Positions 7,760 to 14,232 of a DNA stretch of 21,532 nucleotides are shown here, piece by piece (position 1 is the first letter of the stretch; each line of letters starts with the position of its first letter). The notes under the pieces were generated by a model. The model was not told the origin of the DNA. It worked only from the letters and a program-made list of their open reading frames with translations, and made no database searches. A program made the position numbers and the translations under genes. This stretch comes from Archangium sp. (GTDB lineage Bacteria; Myxococcota; Myxococcia; Myxococcales; Myxococcaceae), in the NCBI GenBank assembly GCA_016793585.1, contig JAEUJR010000872.1, forward strand, positions 1 through 21,532, written 5' to 3'.

Positions 7760-8635
7760 TCACCACGCGTCACGCCAGTCGTTCATCGGCATGCGCCGCA
7801 GCAGGTCGTCGAGGTGCCGTTGCAGCTCAGGCGCGGGGCGGTGCGCGCGGCCGCCGTGCCCGGCCAGCACCCACTCGAAGGTGCGGCCCTTCAGCGTCGC
7901 CAGCGAGCGGGTCTGTGCCTCCCACGAGAACCAGCACTGCTTGCGATGGGCGTGGAGCGTCTGCAGCTCGCGACTCCAGAACAGCGAGTCGCCCGTGAAC
8001 AGGAAGCGGCCCTGCACCTCGAACATCACGCTGCCGCGCGTGTGGCCGGGAACGGGGAGCGCGACGACGCCAGGTAGCAGCTCGACCGCCGCGTCGCCGC
8101 TGATCAGATCGGTCGCGAACGGAGCGCTCGAGGCCTCGGTCTCGTGAATCCACACGCGCGCGCCGAACGCCTTCGCATACTCAGCCGCGTCGCCGAGGTC
8201 GTCACGATGCGTGAGCAGCACGTGTTGCACCCCGCCGAGCCGCTCGAACGCCTTCGTGAGGTGCTTCGTGAAGCGCGGGCCGTCGACGAGCAGATTTCCC
8301 TCGGGCCGCCCCACGAAGAACGAGTTGCCACCGTACGCACGTGGAGAGTTGTAGCCGGTGAGCCAGATGCCCTCGTCGAGCCGATGCGGGAAGACGTCGA
8401 CCTGCACGGGCTCACGGCCTGAGCCGATGCTCCCAGTGGGGCACGCCAGGAGTGCACGGCTCATCGCCCGCCTGTCCTCGTCGGACTCGGGCTGCTTCAC
8501 GACGAGCGACAGGCCGTCACGCTCCTCGATGAGCCCGGGCGCACACTGCCGCGAGGCGTCGCAACCCATGCACGAGTCGTCGACGAACCACTCGCCTGTC
8601 GCGTTACCGGGAAGTCTGCGGCGGGGGTTGGCCAT
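7760..8635 (-). CDS. Ferredoxin / metallo-beta-lactamase-fold fusion protein
   Basis: A 291-residue soluble protein with two modules. Residues 15-72 are a single-cluster ferredoxin: Cys22, Cys25, Cys31 and Cys65 (CMGCDASRQC ... ACPTGSIG) should bind one iron-sulfur cluster. Residues 80-290 are a metallo-beta-lactamase fold with LLVDGP, LLTHRDDLGDA, PVPGHTRGS, FTGDSLFW and LAGHGG. The usual HxHxDH metal motif is replaced by H143-R-D145-D146-L-G-D149, while the later ligands His198, Asp216 and His260 are kept. The metal site is therefore atypical. Such fusions suggest a redox-linked hydrolase or oxidoreductase, but no substrate can be named. The ATG lies inside the end of the upstream beta-helix gene (32-base overlap), so the two are probably co-transcribed. 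Confidence 0.88.
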   Translation of the reverse strand: MANPRRRLPGNATGEWFVDDSCMGCDASRQCAPGLIEERDGLSLVVKQPESDEDRRAMSRALLACPTGSIGSGREPVQVDVFPHRLDEGIWLTGYNSPRAYGGNSFFVGRPEGNLLVDGPRFTKHLTKAFERLGGVQHVLLTHRDDLGDAAEYAKAFGARVWIHETEASSAPFATDLISGDAAVELLPGVVALPVPGHTRGSVMFEVQGRFLFTGDSLFWSRELQTLHAHRKQCWFSWEAQTRSLATLKGRTFEWVLAGHGGRAHRPAPELQRHLDDLLRRMPMNDWRDAW

Positions 8636-10229
8636 GAGGGCGTGAATGACGACGTGCGAGCGTCAGGGCAAGCAGCAGGAGCGCTGGATTGAAGTCGGTG
8701 GTCGAGCAGCCACAACCAGTCGGCGCGTTGTCGCCTCCGGAGGTTCCGCCTGCGTTCGCTGTTCCTCCCGCGTTCGCTGTTCCTCCCGCGTTCGCTGTTC
8801 CTCCCGCGCTCGCAGTTCCTCCCGCGCTCGCAGTTCCTCCCGCACTCGCTGTTCCTCCCCCGCTCGCTGTTCCTCCCGCGTTCGCTGTTCCGCCCGCGCT
8901 CGCAGTTCCGCCCGCACTCGCAGTTCCGCCACCCGAACCGCCGCCGATCGCGGATCCGAACTCGTACGCTCCGATATCGATGACGCCCACGACCGCGCGC
9001 GGATCAACGACACCAGGTGTGATCATCTTCCTTGGGGGTTGCGACACCGGAGCCCCGAGTGGATTCGGAAACACCGCACCAGGCGGTGAAGGAAGGGTCG
9101 TCGCTCCGGCGTTCACGAGCGGGCTGCCCATCAGCGGCCGGTAGTCGAAGCCCGCGGGCATCGTGAAGCCGGGGTCCGTTCCGGTCACGGTGTTCGTCCA
9201 CTCCGTCACCGTGCCAGTCGCACCGCTTTGCACCCAGTTGTTGGTGCCGCTGATGCGTCGCGTGCCACCGACCCACTGCATCTCCATCGAGTTGGCGCGC
9301 ATCACGTTCAGGGTCCCCGAGCCGGCGACGACCATCACGTTGTTGTGCATCTCGACGCTCTCGAGCTGGTCGAACAGACGAAACACCGCGCTCCCGTTCG
9401 GCTGCACGATGATGGTGTTGTTCACGAACCGGTACCGGCCCTTCGACCACCCCGTGCCATCGCCACCGATGCGCGCGACGAAGGTGGTGGCCGTCTTCCG
9501 CAGCACATTGCCGACGACCTCGGAGTCTTCTCTCGCGGTGTCGACGTTCCACCCAGCGGGTGCGCCGCCCGGGTCGGGGCCGATGAGCTCGAGCTCGTGG
9601 TACACGGCGCCTTCGATCCAATTGAAGTGAATCTCGTTTCGCTCGGCGCGCGACTTCACGTTGTTGCCGCCGTTCGCGTCATGCAGCCAGCAGTACCGCA
9701 TACGAAACACGCTGCCCGGGTGCGCGACCTCGTCGGTGGCCATGTACACCTGATGTTCCTGCGTGCCGTTGCCGCAGTGGTGCACCTCGACGTGCTCCAT
9801 CAACAGACTTCCCGAGTCCTGATCAGCGCCGAGTACGCCGTGCGCCGGGCAGTCGTGCACCACGCTGTCGCGCAACGTGACGTCGTCGCCGTGATGGTAG
9901 AAGCAGCGCGACGTGCCGCCGGTGAGGTCGAACCCCTCGACGACGACGTGATCAGCCTGCACCTCGATGGTGTTGGCGCCACCCATCAGCCGCGGCCGCG
10001 CTCCGTTCACACGAAGGCCCACGAGCCGAATCGGGTTTCCCGGCTGGCCTGACTTCGTCCACCGCACGGCCGAGTAGGTGGCGTTGCCGTCGACCTCGAC
10101 GACGTCTCCGGCGTTCACGGTGCTCTGCTGCACCGCCGACAGCTGCGTGATGGAGCGTGTGGGGCCCACCCGAATCGTGGCGGCGAAGACGGGAGCTGCG
10201 ACGAAGGCGACGACGAGCGTGAGCCGCAT
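8604..10229 (-). CDS. Secreted right-handed beta-helix protein with MYXO-CTERM tail
   Basis: A 541-residue exported protein. It has a signal peptide with probable cleavage after AFA (residues 1-16). Residues 20-425 are a parallel beta-helix of the kind found in polysaccharide lyases and related carbohydrate-active proteins (NTIEVQADHVVVEGFDLTGG, DDVTLRDSVVHDCPAHGV, MRYCWLHDANGGNNVKS). The region ends in a typical module, DPGFTMPAGFDYRPLMGSPL ... VIDIGAYEFG. Residues 436-495 are ten GGTASA-like hexapeptides, a flexible spacer. The end is GCGC (505-508), a hydrophobic helix and an Arg cluster, the MYXO-CTERM surface-sorting signal of myxobacteria, with about a dozen extra residues after it. A lyase activity is possible, but I see no certain catalytic residues. 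It overlaps the next gene by 32 bases. Confidence 0.88.
   Translation of the reverse strand: MRLTLVVAFVAAPVFAATIRVGPTRSITQLSAVQQSTVNAGDVVEVDGNATYSAVRWTKSGQPGNPIRLVGLRVNGARPRLMGGANTIEVQADHVVVEGFDLTGGTSRCFYHHGDDVTLRDSVVHDCPAHGVLGADQDSGSLLMEHVEVHHCGNGTQEHQVYMATDEVAHPGSVFRMRYCWLHDANGGNNVKSRAERNEIHFNWIEGAVYHELELIGPDPGGAPAGWNVDTAREDSEVVGNVLRKTATTFVARIGGDGTGWSKGRYRFVNNTIIVQPNGSAVFRLFDQLESVEMHNNVMVVAGSGTLNVMRANSMEMQWVGGTRRISGTNNWVQSGATGTVTEWTNTVTGTDPGFTMPAGFDYRPLMGSPLVNAGATTLPSPPGAVFPNPLGAPVSQPPRKMITPGVVDPRAVVGVIDIGAYEFGSAIGGGSGGGTASAGGTASAGGTANAGGTASGGGTASAGGTASAGGTASAGGTANAGGTANAGGTANAGGTSGGDNAPTGCGCSTTDFNPALLLLALTLARRHSRPHGQPPPQTSR
8743..8934. repeat. 18-bp tandem repeat, ten copies plus a partial
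   Basis: Ten head-to-tail 18-bp units occupy 8743-8922, with consensus GTTCCTCCCGCGYTCGCW on the plus strand, followed by a degenerate unit to 8934. On the minus strand each encodes GGTASA or a close variant. The unit length is a multiple of three, so copy-number changes leave the beta-helix protein in frame and only alter the spacer before the surface anchor. Confidence 0.95.
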
Positions 10230-10251
10230 GGCTCCGAACTGTACGCAGGAA

Positions 10252-11025
10252 TCAGCGCAGCGCCGTCACCAACTTCGGCAACAGCACCTCGGCGCCGCCA
10301 GGCAACTCGGTCACGTTGGGAAACGGCGCGGGCTCGAGGTTCACGTTCACCACGCGCGCGCCCGACACCTGCGCCGAACGAATCGCCGAGCTGGTGATGC
10401 CGACCGAGAACGACGTGCCCACGAAGACGATGACATCGGCGTCGTCGAGCGCCCGCCGCGCCCGGTGTGCCTGATACTGCTCGTGCCCGTCGTAGTACTC
10501 GTCGAAGAGCAGCACGAGCGGCCGCATCGGCGCTCCGCAGTGACGGCAGCGCGGAATCACACCCGCGTCGAGCTTCGAGAGGTCGACCGAAGGCTGGGCG
10601 TGGTCGATGCCCTCGCAGCCCGACTCCGACGCGCAGATGAAGCGGTCGTGCCTTCCATGAATCTCGATGAGCTTCGCTTCGGGGTGGCCCGCTGCGCGAT
10701 GCAGGCCATCGATGTTCTGCGTGATGACGAGGTCGTTCGGCCCTCGCGCGACGAGCGTCACCAGCGCTTCATGCCCGGCGTTCGGGCGAAGGTCGGTCTT
10801 CAGCAGCTCGCCGTGGGCTCCGAGCCAGAACGTCTTCCACCACGCCGCCGGGTCAGCGAGGAACTTCGAGCGCGTGCCCCACTCGAGCACGTACTCGCCC
10901 CACACCGCGTTGGCGCCGCTGCGGTACGCCCGAATGCCGCTCGGCACCGAGAGCCCTGCGCCGCACAGGTACACCACTCGCCGCGCCGACTTCAGCCAGC
11001 CGGCCACCCGGTTCAGGTCATCCAT
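10252..11025 (-). CDS. SIR2-family NAD-dependent protein deacylase
   Basis: A 257-residue sirtuin, which removes acyl groups from protein lysines using NAD. The NAD-binding GAGLSVPSGIRAYR motif is at residues 22-35 and TQNIDGLH at 102-109. The catalytic His is His123 (EIHG). Cys131, Cys137, Cys160 and Cys163 form the structural zinc site, and GTSFSVGI (203-210) with VNVN closes the Rossmann fold. Length is normal for bacterial sirtuins. The region after the first motif (RSGANAVWGEYVLEWGTRSKF) lacks the usual simple FR/GL pattern, so substrate preference may differ from CobB. It diverges from the oxidoreductase gene at 11097 across 71 bases and is followed by the beta-helix gene after 22 bases. 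Confidence 0.93.
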   Translation of the reverse strand: MDDLNRVAGWLKSARRVVYLCGAGLSVPSGIRAYRSGANAVWGEYVLEWGTRSKFLADPAAWWKTFWLGAHGELLKTDLRPNAGHEALVTLVARGPNDLVITQNIDGLHRAAGHPEAKLIEIHGRHDRFICASESGCEGIDHAQPSVDLSKLDAGVIPRCRHCGAPMRPLVLLFDEYYDGHEQYQAHRARRALDDADVIVFVGTSFSVGITSSAIRSAQVSGARVVNVNLEPAPFPNVTELPGGAEVLLPKLVTALR

Positions 11026-11051
11026 CGCGCCATGATGCCTCGCGCGCTTTG

Positions 11052-11071
11052 CATTCCTTCACGGAAGAATG
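11052..11071. repeat. Imperfect inverted repeat between divergent genes
   Basis: CATTCCTTC and GAAGAATG pair around a short centre with one bulged base. The site lies midway between the divergent sirtuin and oxidoreductase starts, where an operator could act on both. No regulator is identified. Confidence 0.25.
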
Positions 11072-11096
11072 GCCAGACCGGCAGTACACCGCCGAC

Positions 11097-11762
11097 ATGC
11101 GAGTCCTCATCCTCGGTGCGACGGGCATGATTGGTCAGGGCGTCTTGCGCGAATGTCTCGCCGACCCCGACGTCACCAGCGTGCTCGTCGCAGGCAGAAC
11201 GCCCCTGGGCCAGACGCACCCGAAGCTGAGCGAGCTGCTCCTCTCTGATCTGTCGAATTGGACGAGCCACGAGCCGCAGCTCACGGGCATCGACGCCTGC
11301 TTCTATTGCCTGGGCGTGTCGTCGGGCGGCATGAGCGAGGCCGACTACACGCGCATCACCTACGACTACACCGTGTCGCTGGCGACCAGTCTCCACCGGG
11401 CCTCACCGGGAGCCACCTTCTGCTTCATCTCAGGCGCCAGCACCGACGCGACCGAGAAGGGATCGGTGATGTGGGCGCGGGTGAAGGGGCGCGCAGAGAA
11501 CGCGCTGGCGCGCATCGGTTTCCGGCAGCTGTTCCTGTTCCGGCCCGGCTACATCCAACCGATGGACGGCATCGTGTCGAAGACGACCTCGTACCGCGTG
11601 ATGTACGCCGTGATGAGCCCGCTGTACCCGCTGCTCAAGCGGCTCGCGCCGAAGCTGGTGACGTCGACGCGTCAGCTCGGGCGCGCCATGCTCAACGTCA
11701 CGAAGCGCGGCTTCCCGAAGCAGGTGCTCGAGAGCACCGACATCAACCTCGCGGCGCAGTGA
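11097..11762 (+). CDS. NAD(P)-binding Rossmann-fold oxidoreductase/epimerase-like protein
   Basis: A 221-residue member of the atypical short-chain dehydrogenase/epimerase group. The N-terminal VLILGATGMIGQGVL contains the Gly-rich dinucleotide loop (residues 7-13). A beta strand follows with VAGRTP (a possible NADP-binding Arg), then FYCLGVSS and FCFISGAS. The usual YxxxK pair reads WARVK (126-130): the Lys is kept but Trp replaces the catalytic Tyr, so classical SDR catalysis is doubtful. Such small proteins (NAD(P)H-binding or HTATIP2-like) often bind cofactor without a known substrate. The ATG at 11097 was chosen over one 48 bases upstream because the Rossmann strand begins there. Confidence 0.88.
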   Translation: MRVLILGATGMIGQGVLRECLADPDVTSVLVAGRTPLGQTHPKLSELLLSDLSNWTSHEPQLTGIDACFYCLGVSSGGMSEADYTRITYDYTVSLATSLHRASPGATFCFISGASTDATEKGSVMWARVKGRAENALARIGFRQLFLFRPGYIQPMDGIVSKTTSYRVMYAVMSPLYPLLKRLAPKLVTSTRQLGRAMLNVTKRGFPKQVLESTDINLAAQ

Positions 11763-11771
11763 GTCACGAAA

Positions 11772-11789
11772 GCCGTGCAGCGCCACGGC
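11772..11789. repeat. Perfect dyad GCCGTG-N6-CACGGC
   Basis: A six-base inverted repeat with a six-base spacer, ten bases after the oxidoreductase stop. It has no T-run, so it is a poor terminator. It is centred about 90 bases upstream of the predicted sigma54 start near 11869, which suits an enhancer site. Confidence 0.35.
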
Positions 11790-11842
11790 GCGCTTCGCAA
11801 GGCTTGCAGCCCCGGCGCTCCCCAAGTCGTTGATCAGCGAGT

Positions 11843-11858
11843 TGGCCCCGCGCTTGCT
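11843..11858 (+). promoter_or_regulatory. Near-consensus sigma54 promoter of the pseudo-receiver gene
   Basis: TGGCCC-CGCGC-TTGCT matches the ten-base sigma54 core at nine positions (A to C at one) with exact GG-N10-GC spacing. Predicted transcription from about 11869 leaves a leader of about 19 bases that includes the ribosome site GGGGGA (11879-11884) before the ATG at 11888. Confidence 0.6.
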
Positions 11859-11887
11859 CTGCGTCAGCCGCCTGCCCTGGGGGATAC

Positions 11888-12292
11888 ATGAAGCCTGACG
11901 TTCTCGTAGTCGAGTCGGACATCTCAGCCTTCGCCGTCGCCGACCGTCGCCTTCGCGACCGGTTTCATCTCGTCTGGGCGCCCTCCTACGAGGCGGCGCA
12001 CACGGCCATGGGCCGCTTCGCCTTCGACGCGGTGCTGACGCGTGCAGACGACGACCCGAGCTTCGCCTTCATCGCCCGCGCTTCCGCCGAGCACCCCTCC
12101 GTTCCCGTGATCGCGATCGCGCAGTGGGAGGTGCAGGGCGACCGCGCGGCGACCTGCGGCGCGAAAGATTGGGTTTCAGCGCCGGTGAACTTCCATCGCC
12201 TGGCGGCCGTTCTCGACTTCGTCGTCGTCAAAGCGCAGCGCGAGAGCCCCAAGCTCGAGACGCAGGGTCACTTCATGGTGGCGCCGGCCTGA
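11888..12292 (+). CDS. Stand-alone degenerate response-regulator receiver (pseudo-receiver)
   Basis: A 134-residue protein with the length and strand pattern of a CheY-like receiver domain and a short tail, but without the phosphorylation chemistry. The phospho-acceptor Asp at the end of strand 3 (FDAVL-D in typical receivers) is Thr51 (FDAVLTRADD). The switch Thr is Ala (IAIAQ) and the conserved Lys is Ala98 (DWVSAPV). Acidic residues Glu9 and Asp11 at strand 1 remain. It probably signals by protein contacts or a ligand rather than by phosphate. The start is well supported by GGGGGA just upstream and by the promoter at 11843. Its stop is four bases from the convergent steroid-reductase gene. 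Confidence 0.8.
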   Translation: MKPDVLVVESDISAFAVADRRLRDRFHLVWAPSYEAAHTAMGRFAFDAVLTRADDDPSFAFIARASAEHPSVPVIAIAQWEVQGDRAATCGAKDWVSAPVNFHRLAAVLDFVVVKAQRESPKLETQGHFMVAPA

Positions 12293-12296
12293 GCCC

Positions 12297-13040
12297 TCAC
12301 CAGACGTACGGAATCAGCGCGCGCCGGTTCTGCGGGTAGTCGGGGAACGTCTGTCGATACCAACGCCAGTGGGCGCGGGCCCGAGGCACGAGGTTGGCGG
12401 CGGTGTACGCGGCGAAGGCGAGCCCGGCGAGCGACCACGCGGCGAGCGAGAACCCGAGCCATTCGAGCAGTTCGCCGAAGTAGTTCGGGCACGCGATGAG
12501 CTCGTACAAGCCGCCGCGCGGAATCGAATAGCCCTGGTCCTTCGGCCCTCGGAGCGCGCGCAGCACGGCGTCAGACCAGACGTTGATGCCGAACCCGATG
12601 AAGAAGATGACGGCGCCGACGATGAAGCGCGGCTCCAGGAGCCAGCTCGCCGGGTAGCGGTGCTCGACGGCCAGCCAGCGCCCGTTCAAGTACGCGTTGA
12701 AGAGGTTGAAGCCGATGGCCATCGCCGCGATGACGACGGGCATCGTCTTGCCGTCGGCGCGCATGCGAAACGGGAAGATGAAGGTGCGGTTGCAGTAGTG
12801 CAGCAGCCACAGGCCCAGCAGCGCGATGGCTCCGGGCTGGAGCGGCGCTTCGCCCGTCAGGTGAAACCCGAGCAACGCGAAGACGGCGGGGCTCTCCATC
12901 AGCACCCAGCCCAGCCGCGCGGGAATCATCGGCCCCCAGCCTGCGCGCGTGTACCGGCCGTACGGCGCGGCGATGAACGAGACCGCGATGACGGTCGCTG
13001 CGCCGAGCCCGAACATCCACCACACCAGCGAGTCGCTCAT
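12297..13040 (-). CDS. 3-oxo-5-alpha-steroid 4-dehydrogenase (steroid 5-alpha-reductase) family membrane protein
   Basis: A 247-residue polytopic membrane protein with about six to seven helices and close similarity in layout to animal SRD5A1/2, NADPH-dependent enzymes that reduce the 4,5 double bond of 3-oxo-4-ene steroids. Family hallmarks are present: APYGRYT, LMESP (Glu49, aligning with the catalytic Glu), HYCNRTFIFPFRMR (Tyr82, aligning with the catalytic Tyr), and GINVWSDAVLRALR. The cofactor-binding end is also present, SIPRGGLYELIACPNYFGE then EWLGFSLAAWS, with the terminal ALIPYVW. Its length is typical. The usual HSD reads WSD, the one conserved site clearly changed. No sterol-synthesis gene is adjacent, so the physiological substrate is unknown; it could act on sterols, polyprenols or other enones. 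It diverges from the methyltransferase gene. Confidence 0.9.
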   Translation of the reverse strand: MSDSLVWWMFGLGAATVIAVSFIAAPYGRYTRAGWGPMIPARLGWVLMESPAVFALLGFHLTGEAPLQPGAIALLGLWLLHYCNRTFIFPFRMRADGKTMPVVIAAMAIGFNLFNAYLNGRWLAVEHRYPASWLLEPRFIVGAVIFFIGFGINVWSDAVLRALRGPKDQGYSIPRGGLYELIACPNYFGELLEWLGFSLAAWSLAGLAFAAYTAANLVPRARAHWRWYRQTFPDYPQNRRALIPYVW

Positions 13041-13119
13041 GGTCGCTGGGAACTACGCGAAGAACGCACAGAGGTCATTCATCTGCTTCGCGCCGTCGTT
13101 CTCGGCTAACGAAGCGCGC

Positions 13120-13824
13120 ATGGAGTCCTCCGCACTTCAGCGTCTGGTCGTGGTGCTCGTTCGCCCCGAGGGCCCGCTCAACGTGGGCAGCGTGGCGCGG
13201 CTGTGCGGCAACTTCGGCTGCGAGCTTCGACTCGTGCAGCCCATCGCCGACCGCGACTCGTCCGACGCGATGAAGTTCGCGCACCCGCAGCAGACGTTCC
13301 TCGCGAAGGCGCCTGTGTTCTCGAGCGTGCGTGACGCGCTCGGCGACGTCTCGCTGGCCATCGCCACCTCGTCGAAGCTGCTCGACGCCGTCGAGACGCC
13401 AGTGCTCTCGGTCGCGCGCGCGAAGCTGATGCTGCCTGCGCCAGGAGAGCGCGTCGCGCTGGTCTTCGGCAACGAACGCACCGGGCTCTCGGTCGACGAA
13501 GCCGAAGCGTGTCAGCGCGTGGTGCGGCTGCCCACGCCGGGTCCCGTCGACAGCCTGAACCTGAGCCACGCCGTCGCAGTGACGATGACGCTCTTCACGG
13601 CAGCGCTCGAAGGTGAGCCCGAGTTCCGCGCCTCGCAGGCGTCACGCACCGAGCTGCGCACGTTCATCACCCGGCAGCTCGACGAGCGCGGCTTCTTCAA
13701 GGGCGGAGACAGGGCGCGCGAGTCGTTCCGCCCTCGCCTCGAAGAGCTCACCGACAAGATGGACCTGAGCGAACGTGATGTGGCGTTGCTCACCGACGTG
13801 CTGCGCGTGCTCTCCGACCATTGA
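13120..13824 (+). CDS. trmJ: TrmJ-type tRNA/rRNA 2'-O-methyltransferase (SPOUT family)
   Basis: A 234-residue SPOUT methyltransferase that would use S-adenosylmethionine to methylate a ribose 2'-OH, in TrmJ at position 32 of tRNA. The three knotted-fold motifs are clear: RPEGPLNVGSVARLCGNFGC (15-34), LVFGNERTGLS (114-124) and LPTPGPVDSLNLSHAVAV (137-154). The C-terminal helical extension (about 170-234) is like the dimerising tail of TrmJ rather than that of TrmL. The ATG at 13120 places motif 1 near the N-terminus as in homologues; the upstream frame covers the divergent gene and is rejected. The target nucleotide could differ from that of E. coli TrmJ, so the symbol is given for the subfamily. 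Confidence 0.85.
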   Translation: MESSALQRLVVVLVRPEGPLNVGSVARLCGNFGCELRLVQPIADRDSSDAMKFAHPQQTFLAKAPVFSSVRDALGDVSLAIATSSKLLDAVETPVLSVARAKLMLPAPGERVALVFGNERTGLSVDEAEACQRVVRLPTPGPVDSLNLSHAVAVTMTLFTAALEGEPEFRASQASRTELRTFITRQLDERGFFKGGDRARESFRPRLEELTDKMDLSERDVALLTDVLRVLSDH

Positions 13825-13845
13825 TGTCAGGGCATTCGTGTCAGG
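13825..13845. repeat. TGTCAGG direct repeat upstream of a sigma54 promoter
   Basis: TGTCAGG occurs at 13825-13831 and 13839-13845, 14 bases apart, about 65-85 bases before the predicted start near 13910. This is a possible activator site for the promoter at 13884; short and uncertain. Confidence 0.3.
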
Positions 13846-13883
13846 CCTGCACGCAAAGCGTCGCGCTTCTTCACCTCTATGGC

Positions 13884-13899
13884 TGGCACCTCGATTGCT
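13884..13899 (+). promoter_or_regulatory. Exact-consensus sigma54 promoter before a small lipoprotein gene
   Basis: TGGCAC-CTCGA-TTGCT matches the sigma54 consensus in full, including the final T, with correct spacing. Transcription is predicted from about 13910, only about five bases before the ATG at 13915, so the mRNA would be almost leaderless. The promoter lies downstream of the alternative ATG at 13879, which argues against that longer start. Confidence 0.7.
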
Positions 13900-13914
13900 C
13901 ACGACTGCGGCGCC

Positions 13915-14202
13915 ATGAGCAGAGTGTTCAGCGTTCTTCTTCTTCTCGCCTTCGCAGCCTGCGGTCAGGGAGCCAGCTTCGTCGTGGGTCGAGCCTGGTG
14001 TCTGAGCGACGGCATGTGCAGCGGCGGGCAAGTCTGCGTTCACGAGCACGCCCACGACGGCGACTGGGACGCGTGCTTCTTTCCCTGTGACACTGGCGGC
14101 CGCTGCCCGTCGGGAACGAGCCGCATGGAGTGCCCCGACTCACCGAGCGGCGAGGCGTGCACCCGCGACGACGGTCGAACGAAAGCCTGCTTCTGCCGCT
14201 GA
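13915..14202 (+). CDS. Small Cys-rich lipoprotein
   Basis: A 95-residue predicted lipoprotein: MSRVFSVLLLLAFAACGQG gives a signal peptide and lipobox FAAC (Cys16). The mature part has nine further Cys in a pattern like WCLSDGMCSGGQVC, ACFFPC and GGRCPSG. This resembles the small disulfide-stabilised modules common in myxobacterial secreted proteins, although here the module stands alone. No function is recognised. The start at 13915 is favoured by the lipobox position and by the sigma54 promoter that ends only 15 bases upstream. The LysR gene begins 30 bases after its stop, so the two could be co-transcribed. Confidence 0.78.
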   Translation: MSRVFSVLLLLAFAACGQGASFVVGRAWCLSDGMCSGGQVCVHEHAHDGDWDACFFPCDTGGRCPSGTSRMECPDSPSGEACTRDDGRTKACFCR

Positions 14203-14232
14203 AGCCGGCGCTGCGTTTGGTACACGCGCGCC

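Noticed and set aside
8743..8934. CRISPR array
   Set aside because: Units are directly adjacent 18-mers with no spacers and encode a Gly/Thr/Ala spacer in a real protein.
8646..9144. Long plus-strand open frames rich in Pro/Ala/Val or Arg/Ser over the 18-bp repeat
   Set aside because: They are produced by the repeat having no stop codons in several frames; the minus-strand beta-helix protein explains the region with a signal peptide, domain and sorting tail.
9163..10052. Plus-strand open frames opposite the beta-helix gene
   Set aside because: They lack start signals and domains and mirror the codon bias of the opposite strand.
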